From JBDRGX01 sp043817485 [NCBI: bacterium] (lineage in GTDB: Bacteria > JBDRGX01), in contig JBDRGX010000039.1 in the NCBI GenBank assembly GCA_043817485.1, positions 1 to 12,827 on the forward strand: DNA of 12,827 bases, written 5' to 3'. Positions 1 to 7,127 of the stretch are shown here, piece after piece (within the stretch, counting starts at the first letter, position 1; every line of letters begins with the position of its first letter). The position numbers and the translations under genes are program-made. The notes below the pieces were generated by a model. It ran no database searches and had not been told where the DNA came from. It worked only from the letters and a program-made list of their open reading frames with translations.

Positions 1-1004
1 AGATTAAATACTTCAAAAATTCTTTGTTTAGTTAAAGCAGAAATAGATAAAAAAGGATAAAATTTTACTGGAAAATTTTCTTTCAATTTATTAAAATATT
101 TATCTTTATCTAATTTAACTAAATCCCATTTATTACAAAGAATAATACAAGATTTATTATGTTTTTCTATCTGATATAAAATTTTTTTGTCTTGATCAGA
201 AATTCCTTGTGTAGCATCAATAAGTAATAAAACAATATCTACTTGTTGAATAATTTTAATTGCTCGAATAACACTATAAATTTCTAAATCTTTATCTATT
301 TTAGTTTTACGCCTAATTCCAGCTGTATCAAAAAGAGTGTAATAATTATTGTTATAAGAAAATTCAATGTCTATAGAATCAATAGTCGTTCCCGGATTAT
401 CATCTATAATAACTCTTTCTTTTCCTAACCAAGCATTTATTAAAGAAGATTTTCCAACATTAGGTTTTCCCATAATGGCTATTTTCTTTTTTTCTAAAGA
501 TATGTTTTGCCCAGAATCTATATTTAAAAAAACTACAGTTTCGTCTAACAATTTATCTATATTTAATCCTTGTAAAGATGATATTTCAATACATTTTTCA
601 AATCCTAATTCATAGCCTAAGCTAAGATTAGACAATAAATTGTCAATTTTATTTATAACAACAATTACTTTTTTATTTTGGCGTCTTAAAATATCAGCAA
701 TTTGATAATCAAGATTAGAAAGAGGAACTTGTCCATCTAAAAGAAAAAGAAAAAGAGAAGATTCTTTAAAAGCAAATTCTATTTGAGAAAAAATTTTTTT
801 ATTTAAAAAATTTTGGGAAGTAATATCTAATCCACCAGTATCAACTAAAGTAAATTTATATTTACCCCATTTACATGTACCATAAATTCTATCTCTCGTA
901 GTTCCTGGTGTTTCATGAGTAACAGATTTTTTACGTTCAATAAGTCTATTAAAAAGTGTTGATTTCCCAACATTAGGTCTACCAATAATAGAAACTATAT
1001 TCAT
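1..1004 (-). CDS. der: Ribosome-assembly GTPase Der (EngA), C-terminus cut by window edge
   Basis: Der is a double-domain GTPase needed for late 50S ribosomal subunit assembly. The 334 visible codons read open to the window edge. G domain 1 has the P-loop GRPNVGKST (residues 8-16), PGTTRD (33-38), DTGG (55-58) and NKID (118-121). G domain 2 has GKPNVGKSS (179-187), DTAG (226-229), NKWD (291-294) and SAL (322-324). Two tandem P-loop GTPase domains are diagnostic of Der. Complete proteins are usually about 430-490 residues, so the end of G2 and the KH-like domain lie outside the window. In G2 the usual PGTTRD is PGTTID, a small departure. The ATG at 1004 puts the P-loop at the normal distance from the N-terminus, and a GAGA-like ribosome site lies about 6 nt upstream. 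It is the last visible gene of the minus-strand operon, 41 bp after the CsgG-like gene. The truncation is a window artefact. Confidence 0.96.
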   Translation of the reverse strand, partial: MNIVSIIGRPNVGKSTLFNRLIERKKSVTHETPGTTRDRIYGTCKWGKYKFTLVDTGGLDITSQNFLNKKIFSQIEFAFKESSLFLFLLDGQVPLSNLDYQIADILRRQNKKVIVVINKIDNLLSNLSLGYELGFEKCIEISSLQGLNIDKLLDETVVFLNIDSGQNISLEKKKIAIMGKPNVGKSSLINAWLGKERVIIDDNPGTTIDSIDIEFSYNNNYYTLFDTAGIRRKTKIDKDLEIYSVIRAIKIIQQVDIVLLLIDATQGISDQDKKILYQIEKHNKSCIILCNKWDLVKLDKDKYFNKLKENFPVKFYPFLSISALTKQRIFEVFN

Positions 1005-1045
1005 AATATTTCTCTTTTGACAAAATGTCTTTAACAGAATGTTTT

Positions 1046-1927
1046 TTATTTATTTTTTATAATACAATTTTTTTTAATTTCTTCATTTTCTTTAACAATA
1101 ATAGCTCTACTCAATTTATCGCTTTTAATTAAATCAATTTTAAGAATACCTATTTTTTTTCCTTCATTATAAACAAACATTTCATCAGATTCTTTTATTT
1201 GATCTAAAAAACCTAAATTGATATAAATTTCATTTTTATCTCTATATAAAATAATTCCTTCAATTATTTTATCGCTAATTATGAACTTATTTATTTCCTC
1301 TACAATTTTTTTATTTATTACATCTATTGCCTGAAATACTAAAGTTTGTTTAAATTCTTCACTTCCAAAATACATTTTTTTTAAACGAAAAAATTCATTC
1401 ATTTTTGTATCTTTTGGATCTGGAATTCCTAAAAAAGTAAAAATTAGTTTAGAATTTGTTATTTTTTGCTCAAATATTTTATTTAATAAAATATTTTTTT
1501 TATTTTCAACATCAAAAATAGAAATGTTTAATTGTACTTGAACATAAAAAGTTTTAACTCCACCAGAAGGACTAGCATAAACACCAATTTTATCTATTTT
1601 AAATTGTTTAATTTCCCCCAAAATAATATAAGAACAATCAAAAAAATTTCCTATTTTAATTAAATTTTCTTTATTTAATAATTCTATTAAAGAAATATTG
1701 GATTCTTTAAGCCATTTATCAACTTCATATTTTTCTACTAAATTATATTTTGATTGTAATTCTTTTTCTAATAATTCAGATAATCCACGAGATAAATTCC
1801 AATCACTTTTAAAATCGCTTTTATCCATAAAATCAAAAATGATTATTTTTTTATTACTAAATGAAAAATTGATAAGAAGAAAAAAAAGAAAAGTAATGAA
1901 AAAATGCTTTAAATAAAATAATTTCAA
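1046..1927 (-). CDS. Secreted CsgG/FlgT-like envelope protein
   Basis: This 293-residue protein begins with a Lys plus a hydrophobic stretch (about residues 8-24), a likely Sec signal peptide ending near FSFSN. No lipobox Cys follows, so it is probably periplasmic or surface-exposed rather than a lipoprotein. Residues 26-155 resemble the TolB-N-like fold of the CsgG/LpoB/FlgO group: a beta strand IIIFDF, then a helix LSRGLSELLEKEL, a stretch LVEKYEVDKWLKE, and a strand SYIILGEI. Residues 222-290 resemble an FlgT C-terminal domain, with IYINLGFLDQIKESDEMFVY followed by GKKIGILKI. The start is TTG: it is preceded by AAAGGA at 5 nt, and the next in-frame Met (residue 34) would remove the signal peptide. 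The gene sits 59 bp after aroB' and 41 bp before der, presumably co-transcribed, although neither neighbour suggests its role. The family call rests on pattern resemblance; the exact function is unknown. Confidence 0.72.
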   Translation of the reverse strand: MKLFYLKHFFITFLFFLLINFSFSNKKIIIFDFMDKSDFKSDWNLSRGLSELLEKELQSKYNLVEKYEVDKWLKESNISLIELLNKENLIKIGNFFDCSYIILGEIKQFKIDKIGVYASPSGGVKTFYVQVQLNISIFDVENKKNILLNKIFEQKITNSKLIFTFLGIPDPKDTKMNEFFRLKKMYFGSEEFKQTLVFQAIDVINKKIVEEINKFIISDKIIEGIILYRDKNEIYINLGFLDQIKESDEMFVYNEGKKIGILKIDLIKSDKLSRAIIVKENEEIKKNCIIKNK

Positions 1928-1938
1928 TTTAATCCTTT
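1928..1938 (-). promoter_or_regulatory. Ribosome binding site supporting a TTG start
   Basis: On the minus strand AAAGGA (1938-1933) precedes the TTG at 1927 by 5 nt. It decides the start of the CsgG-like protein, because no in-frame ATG occurs before the end of the signal peptide. Confidence 0.6.
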
Positions 1939-1986
1939 TTTATCAAATTATGACAAAAAAAATTTCGTAGTTTATTGTAAAAAACT

Positions 1987-2979
1987 TTATTTTTCAATAA
2001 TAGTTTCTTCTATACTCATCCCAAAATGTCTTCCCATTTTTTCTAAATATACAAGTACAGAAAAATCTTTTTTTAATTCTACAACAGAAATTGGTTTACC
2101 ATTAGGTTGAGTTAACATAATAGTTTCAGCATTTTGTAAAATTAAAGAAATTTCTTTATTTTCACAAACTGCTTTAATTGATAAAAGAGGTCGTTTTTCA
2201 ATTTTTATTCTACCAACAATTGCTCTTTCTGCTTTTCCTTTTGCATCAACAATTAAAACTTCATCAGATGCTTTTAATTCAGATAAATATTTAGTTTTAT
2301 TATCTGGAATTAAAGTATAAGCATGAACTGCACCTGCATTGATTCTAAATGGTCTTTTTTCTACATAAGGATTTTCTACAACTTCTGCATGAACTAAAAA
2401 CATTGCTTGACTACTATTCCCTACTAAAAGCCCTTTTCCTTCACTAAGATAAGAACAAGTATCAACGCAAACTCTATCTCCTAATCCCAAAGAAGTTATT
2501 TCTGTAATTTTAGCTTCTTTTAAAGTAATTTCAGGTAAATCTTGTTTTATAAAATTCACTACTTTTTTTATTTCTTCTGGATTTTTATTATTTAATAAAA
2601 TTCCCTCAACACCTTTTTCTAATATTTGTAATACTAATTTAGATTCTTCCAAATTTTTTACTTCTGCAATAATATGAGCATTATCAGCAATTAAATTTTC
2701 TAAAGGAATTATTTGCCAATTATTAGTTTTAACAATTATTGTTTTATTTTTGCCTATAAAAGCTGCATTTTTTTCTGATTCTTTATCATTTATTTCACAA
2801 ATAATTACATCTTTATCAAGTTTAATATCACCATCTTTAGCAATAGTATTTATTAAACCTAATTCTTTTACTTTAGAAGTATATCCCTCAGGAATAAAAA
2901 CAGCATCTACTCCAGCTTCTAAACTAGAAATAACTAAATTTTTATCCCATGGAATTATATTAATCCAAATCTTTTTCAT
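1987..2979 (-). CDS. aroB': 3-dehydroquinate synthase II (AroB', archaeal type)
   Basis: In the alternative aromatic pathway known from Methanocaldococcus (MJ1249), this enzyme uses NAD+ for oxidative deamination and cyclisation of 2-amino-3,7-dideoxy-D-threo-hept-6-ulosonate to 3-dehydroquinate, releasing ammonia. It is unrelated to classical AroB. Its 330 residues show the family hallmarks: WINIIPWDK (5-13), SLEAGVDAVFI (19-29), LGLGDRVCVDTCSYLSEGKG (164-183), LVGNSSQAMFLVHAEV (185-200), YVEKRPFRINAGAVHAY (205-221), EKRPLLSIKA (261-270) and LQNAETIMLTQPNGKPISVV (281-300). The first 20 bp overlap the end of aroA', which implies translational coupling; the ribosome site (AGAG) is weak, which fits coupling. 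The family also includes GriH, which acts with GriI to make 3-amino-4-hydroxybenzoate in Streptomyces, so that product cannot be excluded from sequence alone. The family assignment is firm; the choice of product is inference from the absence of secondary-metabolite genes nearby. Confidence 0.93.
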   Translation of the reverse strand: MKKIWINIIPWDKNLVISSLEAGVDAVFIPEGYTSKVKELGLINTIAKDGDIKLDKDVIICEINDKESEKNAAFIGKNKTIIVKTNNWQIIPLENLIADNAHIIAEVKNLEESKLVLQILEKGVEGILLNNKNPEEIKKVVNFIKQDLPEITLKEAKITEITSLGLGDRVCVDTCSYLSEGKGLLVGNSSQAMFLVHAEVVENPYVEKRPFRINAGAVHAYTLIPDNKTKYLSELKASDEVLIVDAKGKAERAIVGRIKIEKRPLLSIKAVCENKEISLILQNAETIMLTQPNGKPISVVELKKDFSVLVYLEKMGRHFGMSIEETIIEK

Positions 2980-3775
2980 TTTTTTTCTCTAATAATTTTA
3001 ATGCTTCTTTAGCTGAAATATTTTGATGAACCATTTTTCCAATAATTTTAACTATTTTAATTGGATATTTATGTTGAAAAGTATTTCTTCCAATAGAAAG
3101 TCCAGAAGCACCTGCTTTCATTGCTCCTTCTACCATTAAAAAAAGATCTTCTTCTGTTTCTAATTTTTCTCCACCAGCTATTACTATAGGTACTGGACAA
3201 CCTTTTACAATTTCTTTAAAACTTTCAACACTACCAGTATAATTTACTTTAACAATATCTGCTCCTAATTCAGCTCCTACTCTCGCAGCATGTTTAATAA
3301 ATTTAGGATCAAATTCATTTTGTACCTTTGATCCACGAGTATATATCATTGCAAGAAGAGGCATTCCCCATTTCATACATATATCAGAAATTTTTCCAAC
3401 ATCTTTTATCATTTTTGATTCTGTTAATGCACCTAAATTCAAATGAACAGAAACACCATCTGCTCCTAATTTTATTGCTTGTTCTACACTTGTAACTATT
3501 ACTTTATCATTAGAATCTGGATTAAGTTTAGTACTTGCTGAAAGATGAATAATTAAGCCAACATCTTTTCCAGCACTGCGATGACTACTTATAACCAATC
3601 CTTTATGAACAATAATAGCATTAGCTCCTCCCTCAACCATTTTATCAATAGTTTCACTCATATTCTCAAGTCCTAATATAGGACCTAATGTTATTCCATG
3701 ATCCATTGGAATAATTACAGTTCTTCCTGTATTTCTATTTATAATTCTTTCTAACCTTACTTTTTTGCCTATCAT
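2960..3775 (-). CDS. aroA': 2-amino-3,7-dideoxy-D-threo-hept-6-ulosonate synthase (AroA')
   Basis: This is a class I (Schiff-base) aldolase of the DeoC/LacD superfamily. In archaea (MJ0400) it transfers part of 6-deoxy-5-ketofructose 1-phosphate onto L-aspartate semialdehyde, the first step of the DAHP-independent route to dehydroquinate. The 271 residues include IIPMDHGITLGP (21-32), the Tyr of LLAMIYTRG (Y145), and IVKVNYTG with probable Schiff-base Lys K176. D25, Y145 and K176 have the same mutual spacing as the catalytic Asp, Tyr and Lys I recall for MJ0400. C-terminal phosphate-binding segments IVIAGGEKL (197-205) and GASGLSIGRNTFQ (222-234) are present. The ATG at 3775 follows AAGGAG by about 10 nt. 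It overlaps aroB' by 20 bp and lies 30 bp after the glutamate-synthase-like gene. GriI of 3,4-AHBA synthesis, which uses DHAP instead, is the main alternative. The residues visible here do not let me separate the two. Confidence 0.93.
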   Translation of the reverse strand: MIGKKVRLERIINRNTGRTVIIPMDHGITLGPILGLENMSETIDKMVEGGANAIIVHKGLVISSHRSAGKDVGLIIHLSASTKLNPDSNDKVIVTSVEQAIKLGADGVSVHLNLGALTESKMIKDVGKISDICMKWGMPLLAMIYTRGSKVQNEFDPKFIKHAARVGAELGADIVKVNYTGSVESFKEIVKGCPVPIVIAGGEKLETEEDLFLMVEGAMKAGASGLSIGRNTFQHKYPIKIVKIIGKMVHQNISAKEALKLLEKKNEKDLD

Positions 3776-3805
3776 TTTTTAATTTCTCCTTGTCTATGAA
3801 CATTA

Positions 3806-5275
3806 TTATTCGTACTTTAAAAAATCTTTTCTTCCTACTAAATCTTTTACATTTTGTAATCCAAATTTTTGAAGAATTTTTTTTAAATGTGTGTACCAAG
3901 CATGATATAAATTAATTAACCGTTGTGTTCCCCATTCAACATCAATCATTGAACTTAATTCTGGATCTGTAGTTGCAATCCCTCGAGCACAACCTCTTCC
4001 ACTTTCACAATTTCCACAACGAACACATTCTAAAGCAACTAATTCTGATGTTCCAAGAACTATTCCATCAGCTCCTAAACAAATTGCTTTAATCATATCA
4101 TCAGCAGTTCTAATTCCACCAGAAACAATTAATGTAATTTCATTACGAATACCTTCATCTTGTAAAAATTTATGCACTTTAGAAATAGCATATTCAATAG
4201 GCATTGCAATATTTTTTTTGGCTATTTCTGGAGCAGCACCAGTACCTCCATAACCACCATCTAAATGAATAATATGAGCACCAGCAAAATAAGAACCTAC
4301 TGCTACCATATCTACATCAATTGGAGTAGAAACTTTAACTGATATTAAAGCATTTGGATTTACTTGTTTAATCCAATCTATATGTTTTTTATGATCTTCT
4401 ACAGAATATACAGAATGAAAAGGAAATGGAGAAAAAAGAGAAGTTCCAACAACAGATTCTCGCATTTTTGCTACTCTTTCAGTTACTTTTTCTCCTAAAA
4501 GATGACCACCTAATCCAGGTTTTGCTCCTTGTGCATATTTAAATTCTACTATTTTTACTCTTTGTATAGTTTCTTCTTTAACACCAAAAAGCCCAGTTGC
4601 TACTTGAGTAATTATATGATCATCATAAGGAATAAGTTCTTCTGGATACCCACCTTCTCCAGTACAAACAAAAGTATTCCATGCTGTAGCAGCTCTTGCT
4701 CTTGCTACCATACAAGAAATTCCTATTGCTCCAAAAGACATTCCTCCACCATATATTGGAATATCAATAGAAATTTTCAAACGCTCATCATTTCTTTTAT
4801 TAAGATTTATAGATGTAGAAATTTCTTTTTGTAAAACATTTTCTATATGTTTAGGAAAATTAAAACTTAATCTATCAAATCCTCCTTCTGATTTTCCTTT
4901 ACTTACTTCTAAATCATTTCTTTTTGAGAAATCACCAAATTCAGATTGATGCCAAGTGCTTGTAAGCAAATCAGGACTCCATCTAAAATCTCCAAGTGTT
5001 TCGTAAATAGGATTGTAATCTAAAATTAAAGCATTTCTCGGACAAGTATTTAAACAACAAAAATCTGTATTTTTACATTCAAATCCAATACAATTAGCAT
5101 TACGAGGAGCCAAAATTTTATTATATCCATCGGGTCTTATATGAACACCATATTTACAAGTTTTAGCACAAGTTCCACAATTAAGACATTGTTCCCCTCT
5201 TAAAATTTTATATTTACTAATTTTATTTTTAAATCTACTTTGTGTTTGTGTTATTTTTATTTTATTAGTAAGCAC
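3806..5275 (-). CDS. Ferredoxin-fused FMN glutamate-synthase-like protein (GltB2 type)
   Basis: Residues 1-90 form an N-terminal ferredoxin-like region with C30, C33, C36 and C40 (CLNCGTCAKTC). A second, irregular Cys set follows (C62, C67, C73, C74, C78). Residues 170-440 match the glutamate synthase FMN/2-oxoglutarate domain: YGGGMSFGAIG (175-185), TGEGGYPEEL (205-214), KYAQGAKPGLGGHLLGEKV (246-264), HLDGGYGGTGAAP (337-349), VSGGIRTADDM (384-394), then C417, C420, C423 and C429 for an Fe-S cluster ending in ARGIATTDPEL. There is no glutamine amidotransferase domain, so the nitrogen donor is not obvious; free ammonia or a separate subunit are options. Electrons would come through the ferredoxin domain. 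The start is GTG at 5275, 6 nt after AGGAG; the gene begins inside its upstream paralogue, overlapping it by 11 bp. A role tied to the aromatic genes downstream is inferred from position only. Glutamate production is not proven. Confidence 0.85.
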   Translation of the reverse strand: MLTNKIKITQTQSRFKNKISKYKILRGEQCLNCGTCAKTCKYGVHIRPDGYNKILAPRNANCIGFECKNTDFCCLNTCPRNALILDYNPIYETLGDFRWSPDLLTSTWHQSEFGDFSKRNDLEVSKGKSEGGFDRLSFNFPKHIENVLQKEISTSINLNKRNDERLKISIDIPIYGGGMSFGAIGISCMVARARAATAWNTFVCTGEGGYPEELIPYDDHIITQVATGLFGVKEETIQRVKIVEFKYAQGAKPGLGGHLLGEKVTERVAKMRESVVGTSLFSPFPFHSVYSVEDHKKHIDWIKQVNPNALISVKVSTPIDVDMVAVGSYFAGAHIIHLDGGYGGTGAAPEIAKKNIAMPIEYAISKVHKFLQDEGIRNEITLIVSGGIRTADDMIKAICLGADGIVLGTSELVALECVRCGNCESGRGCARGIATTDPELSSMIDVEWGTQRLINLYHAWYTHLKKILQKFGLQNVKDLVGRKDFLKYE

Positions 5276-6647
5276 AATTATCTCCTTTTAATTCTTCAAA
5301 AATTTCTTTTTCCATATCTTCGTAAAATATGGCTCTACCAACTTCACCTCTTAATCTTCTTACTTCACGAATACCCATTGCTCCTAATACTTCCAATAAT
5401 TGAGAATGCCAAGATCCAATCATATTCATAATTCTTTGTTTTCCAAATTCAACAGAAACATTTTCTATTTCAACTGGACAAGAAAAAGTATCACACTTTT
5501 CACACAATCGACATTCTAAAGCAACCAAAAGTGGTATATCTATGGAAACAAGATCAACACCACATATAATTGCTTTAGCCATATATTCTGCTAAAGCAAT
5601 TCCTCCAGAATAAATTAAAGTAACACTATCTCTTAAAGAATGTTTTACTAAATGAAGATGAATTTCTCTAATAACATCTTTTGCAAAACGAGAATTTTGT
5701 TCTTCAAATTCTACCCCAAAATTTGTTCCAGAAAGATGTATTATTTCTACTCCATTTTCAACTAATTCTTTTATTTTAAGATACGATTCTTTATTTATAT
5801 GTATTTTAACCGCAATAATTATTTGAGGAAATTTTTCTTTAATTATTTTAATTTGATCTAAAACTTCTTCATGATATTCTAATTCAACAATTCTAACATT
5901 TTCAATTTGTTCAAAATAATTTTTTACATCTTGTCCATCAAAATGTAAAATAATATTATTTTTATATAAAACTAATTCTGAAGTATATTTTTCTATTTCT
6001 ACAATAGAAAATGTTTCAAGATTTGTGGCTACATTAGATAAAATTGAAATATTTTTTGTTGTATTTGCAAAAGGTAAAATATTAAAAACAATTGGGATAG
6101 GAATATCTATTATTGGAGGTATTTCTGATAATAAATTACCTTCTTTATCAAAATTTAAACAAAAAAGGTTTTTTCCTAAATCAACTGAAGTACTAATATA
6201 TTCTCTTCCATGAATACCATCACGAGTAGGTCTTACAATTTCTGACATATCTGTCCACATTTCATCAAACCCTTTTCCAACAAATTTTCCTCTATATCCT
6301 GCTCCAAATACTGGAACTTTTCCAGTTTCTGCTTGAAGCCAAGTAGATGTAATAATTTCACCTTTCCAATAAGAATTTCCTAATGTTTTAAAAATTGGAT
6401 TAATTTTCTTAGTTAAAGCATTTCTACTGCATTCCTGAATACAACGAAAACAATTTTTGCATAAATAATCTATACTATCAGTCATTTTTCTAACATCTGC
6501 CAATAATTTTTTATGAACTTCATAAACACAAACATTTTTACATTTTCCGCAATTAATACATTCTGTACTTCTTTCTATTTGAAATTTAGAAATAGGTGTA
6601 AAACGAGGTGGTACTAATTGTGTTTTAATATGATATTTTTTAGGCAT
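5265..6647 (-). CDS. Degenerate glutamate-synthase-like Fe-S protein, paralogue of the next gene
   Basis: This 460-residue protein aligns end to end with its downstream neighbour but has lost the flavin/substrate motifs. The N-terminal ferredoxin is canonical with two complete cluster motifs: C30, C33, C36, C40 and C63, C66, C69, C73. The C-terminal cluster Cys set is also kept (C379, C382, C385, C390), followed by a shared tail (VEFGKQRIMNMIGSWHSQL against VEWGTQRLINLYHAWYTHL). In between, the neighbour's GGGMSFGAIG is replaced by PIPIVFNILPF, AQGAKPGLGG has no counterpart beyond the shared strand IVELEY, and HLDGGYGGTGAAP is reduced to HLSGTNFGVEF; YSGGIALAEYMAKA still matches VSGGIRTADDMIKA. 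It therefore probably cannot catalyse the synthase reaction, and may act as an electron-transfer or structural partner. The ATG at 6647 follows GAGGAG at 5 nt. It is the first gene of the operon. The partner role is inference; the loss of motifs is seen directly. Confidence 0.78.
   Translation of the reverse strand: MPKKYHIKTQLVPPRFTPISKFQIERSTECINCGKCKNVCVYEVHKKLLADVRKMTDSIDYLCKNCFRCIQECSRNALTKKINPIFKTLGNSYWKGEIITSTWLQAETGKVPVFGAGYRGKFVGKGFDEMWTDMSEIVRPTRDGIHGREYISTSVDLGKNLFCLNFDKEGNLLSEIPPIIDIPIPIVFNILPFANTTKNISILSNVATNLETFSIVEIEKYTSELVLYKNNIILHFDGQDVKNYFEQIENVRIVELEYHEEVLDQIKIIKEKFPQIIIAVKIHINKESYLKIKELVENGVEIIHLSGTNFGVEFEEQNSRFAKDVIREIHLHLVKHSLRDSVTLIYSGGIALAEYMAKAIICGVDLVSIDIPLLVALECRLCEKCDTFSCPVEIENVSVEFGKQRIMNMIGSWHSQLLEVLGAMGIREVRRLRGEVGRAIFYEDMEKEIFEELKGDNCAY
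5276..5289 (-). promoter_or_regulatory. Ribosome binding site supporting a GTG start
   Basis: Minus-strand AGGAG (5286-5282) lies 6 nt before GTG at 5275, inside the last codons of the upstream gene. It fixes the 11-bp overlap and suggests balanced translation of the two paralogues. Confidence 0.6.
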
Positions 6648-6718
6648 AATTGCTCCTCTATTGAATAATTTTTAGATTTATAAGAATAATATCTATCATT
6701 TTAAAAAATTTTGTTTTA

Positions 6719-6747
6719 ATTTAATATTATTTATGTCATTATGTCAA
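6719..6747 (-). promoter_or_regulatory. Candidate promoter for the glutamate-synthase/aro operon
   Basis: The minus strand has a perfect TTGACA (6747-6742). Possible -10 hexamers are TATTAA (15-bp spacing) or TTAAAT (17-bp spacing). Initiation would lie about 60 bp before the operon's first ATG. The -35 is exact but the -10 is weak, and such matches are common in AT-rich DNA. Confidence 0.35.
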
Positions 6748-6810
6748 GGAAAAAATCTCTTTCTTTTGTAAAAAAAAGATGAAAAATTTTACTTTCATAC
6801 TCTTTTTTTC

Positions 6811-6839
6811 TTGACAAATATAAACGATTACATATTAAT
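6811..6839 (+). promoter_or_regulatory. Candidate promoter for era
   Basis: TTGACA (6811-6816) is followed at 17 bp by ATTAAT (6834-6839), or at 16 bp by TATTAA. A transcript from here would carry about 280 nt of leader, including both hairpins, before era. It mirrors the minus-strand TTGACA 64 bp away. Confidence 0.4.
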
Positions 6840-6917
6840 ACTATATTTTTCAAAAATTAAATAATTATTAAAAAATAATAATCATAATAATTTGCATTTA
6901 AAATGATAACAAGGCGA

Positions 6918-6961
6918 TCAGAATTCAGAATAAGAATATTTATATTTATTCTGAATTCTGA
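6918..6961. repeat. Inverted repeat with 16-bp arms
   Basis: Arms 6918-6933 and 6946-6961 are perfectly complementary (TCAGAATTCAGAATAA and its reverse complement) around a 12-nt AT loop. A related, less perfect hairpin lies at 8170-8212; both are followed by near-identical bases (GACTACCTAAA against GACTCCTAAA). No T-run follows on either strand, so it is not an obvious terminator. It is probably part of a dispersed repeat family. Confidence 0.85.
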
Positions 6962-6977
6962 CTACCTAAACTATTGT

Positions 6978-7009
6978 TTTGAACCGACGATTTAAATCGT
7001 CGGTTCAAA
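6978..7009. repeat. Perfect 32-bp palindrome
   Basis: Two 16-bp arms (TTTGAACCGACGATTT and its exact complement) abut with no loop. Its GACCG-rich arms stand out in this AT-rich DNA. A diverged copy lies at 8062-8091. There is no flanking T-run. It could fold as a leader-RNA hairpin ahead of era, be a protein-binding palindrome, or be the core of a small mobile repeat. Confidence 0.9.
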
Positions 7010-7052
7010 GTATAAGCAAAAGTAAAACAATATAAATTATGAATTAAAAATT
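6979..7052 (+). repeat. Direct repeat copy A, upstream of era
   Basis: The palindrome plus a following tail recurs at 8062-8136 in the same orientation. The palindrome portions differ at 3 of 31 positions, and the 42-bp tail (7011-7052 against 8095-8136) is identical. A further 22-bp match with two differences precedes each copy (6926-6947 against 8037-8058). Confidence 0.9.
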
Positions 7053-7069
7053 AGTCAAATAAAAATCTG

Positions 7070-7109
7070 TAACAAAGCCAATACATTTAGAGTTTAAATG
7101 CGACTTGGT
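7070..7109 (+). repeat. Repeat arm, inverted relative to 9327-9360
   Basis: Two blocks, TAACAAAGCCAA (7070-7081) and AATGCGACTTGGT (7097-7109), recur exactly but inverted at 9349-9360 and 9327-9339. The spacers are 15 and 9 bp. The block includes the ATG at 7098, which argues that this ATG belongs to repeat DNA and not to era. Confidence 0.8.
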
Positions 7110-7117
7110 ATTACAAA

Positions 7118-7127
7118 AAGGATGAAT
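7118..7127 (+). promoter_or_regulatory. Ribosome binding site that decides the era start
   Basis: AAGG (7118-7121) lies 6 nt before ATG 7128. The ATG at 7122 would have no spacing from it, and the ATG at 7098 has no clear ribosome site. Confidence 0.6.

Larger units (their letters stand above)
6648..7127. other. 480-bp divergent intergenic control and repeat region
   Basis: No convincing coding sequence is seen on either strand. The left part (6648-6840) is extremely AT-rich and carries outward-facing promoter candidates. The middle (6918-7009) holds two strong inverted repeats. The right part (7011-7109) holds a direct-repeat tail and one arm of a distant inverted repeat, ending only 18 bp before the likely era start. 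Confidence 0.7.

Noticed and set aside
367-615. Plus-strand open frame of 82 codons over der
   Set aside because: It lies antisense to the well-supported Der G domains, and its translation has no recognisable family features.
4529-4834. Plus-strand open frame of 101 codons over the glutamate-synthase-like gene
   Set aside because: It is antisense to conserved FMN-domain motifs, and its Cys/Ser/Tyr-rich composition is typical of a shadow frame.
5265-6647. Pseudogene call for the degenerate glutamate-synthase-like gene
   Set aside because: The frame is intact over 460 codons, the ribosome site is strong and all twelve cluster Cys are kept, so it is more likely a functional protein with a changed role.
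6918-7009. Hairpins as rho-independent terminators
   Set aside because: Neither hairpin is followed by a T-run on either strand, and both lie upstream of genes in a divergent region.
6648-7127. Riboswitch or T-box leader for the aro operon
   Set aside because: The minus-strand leader between the promoter candidate and the first ATG is short and AT-rich, with no conserved core or terminator-antiterminator pair.
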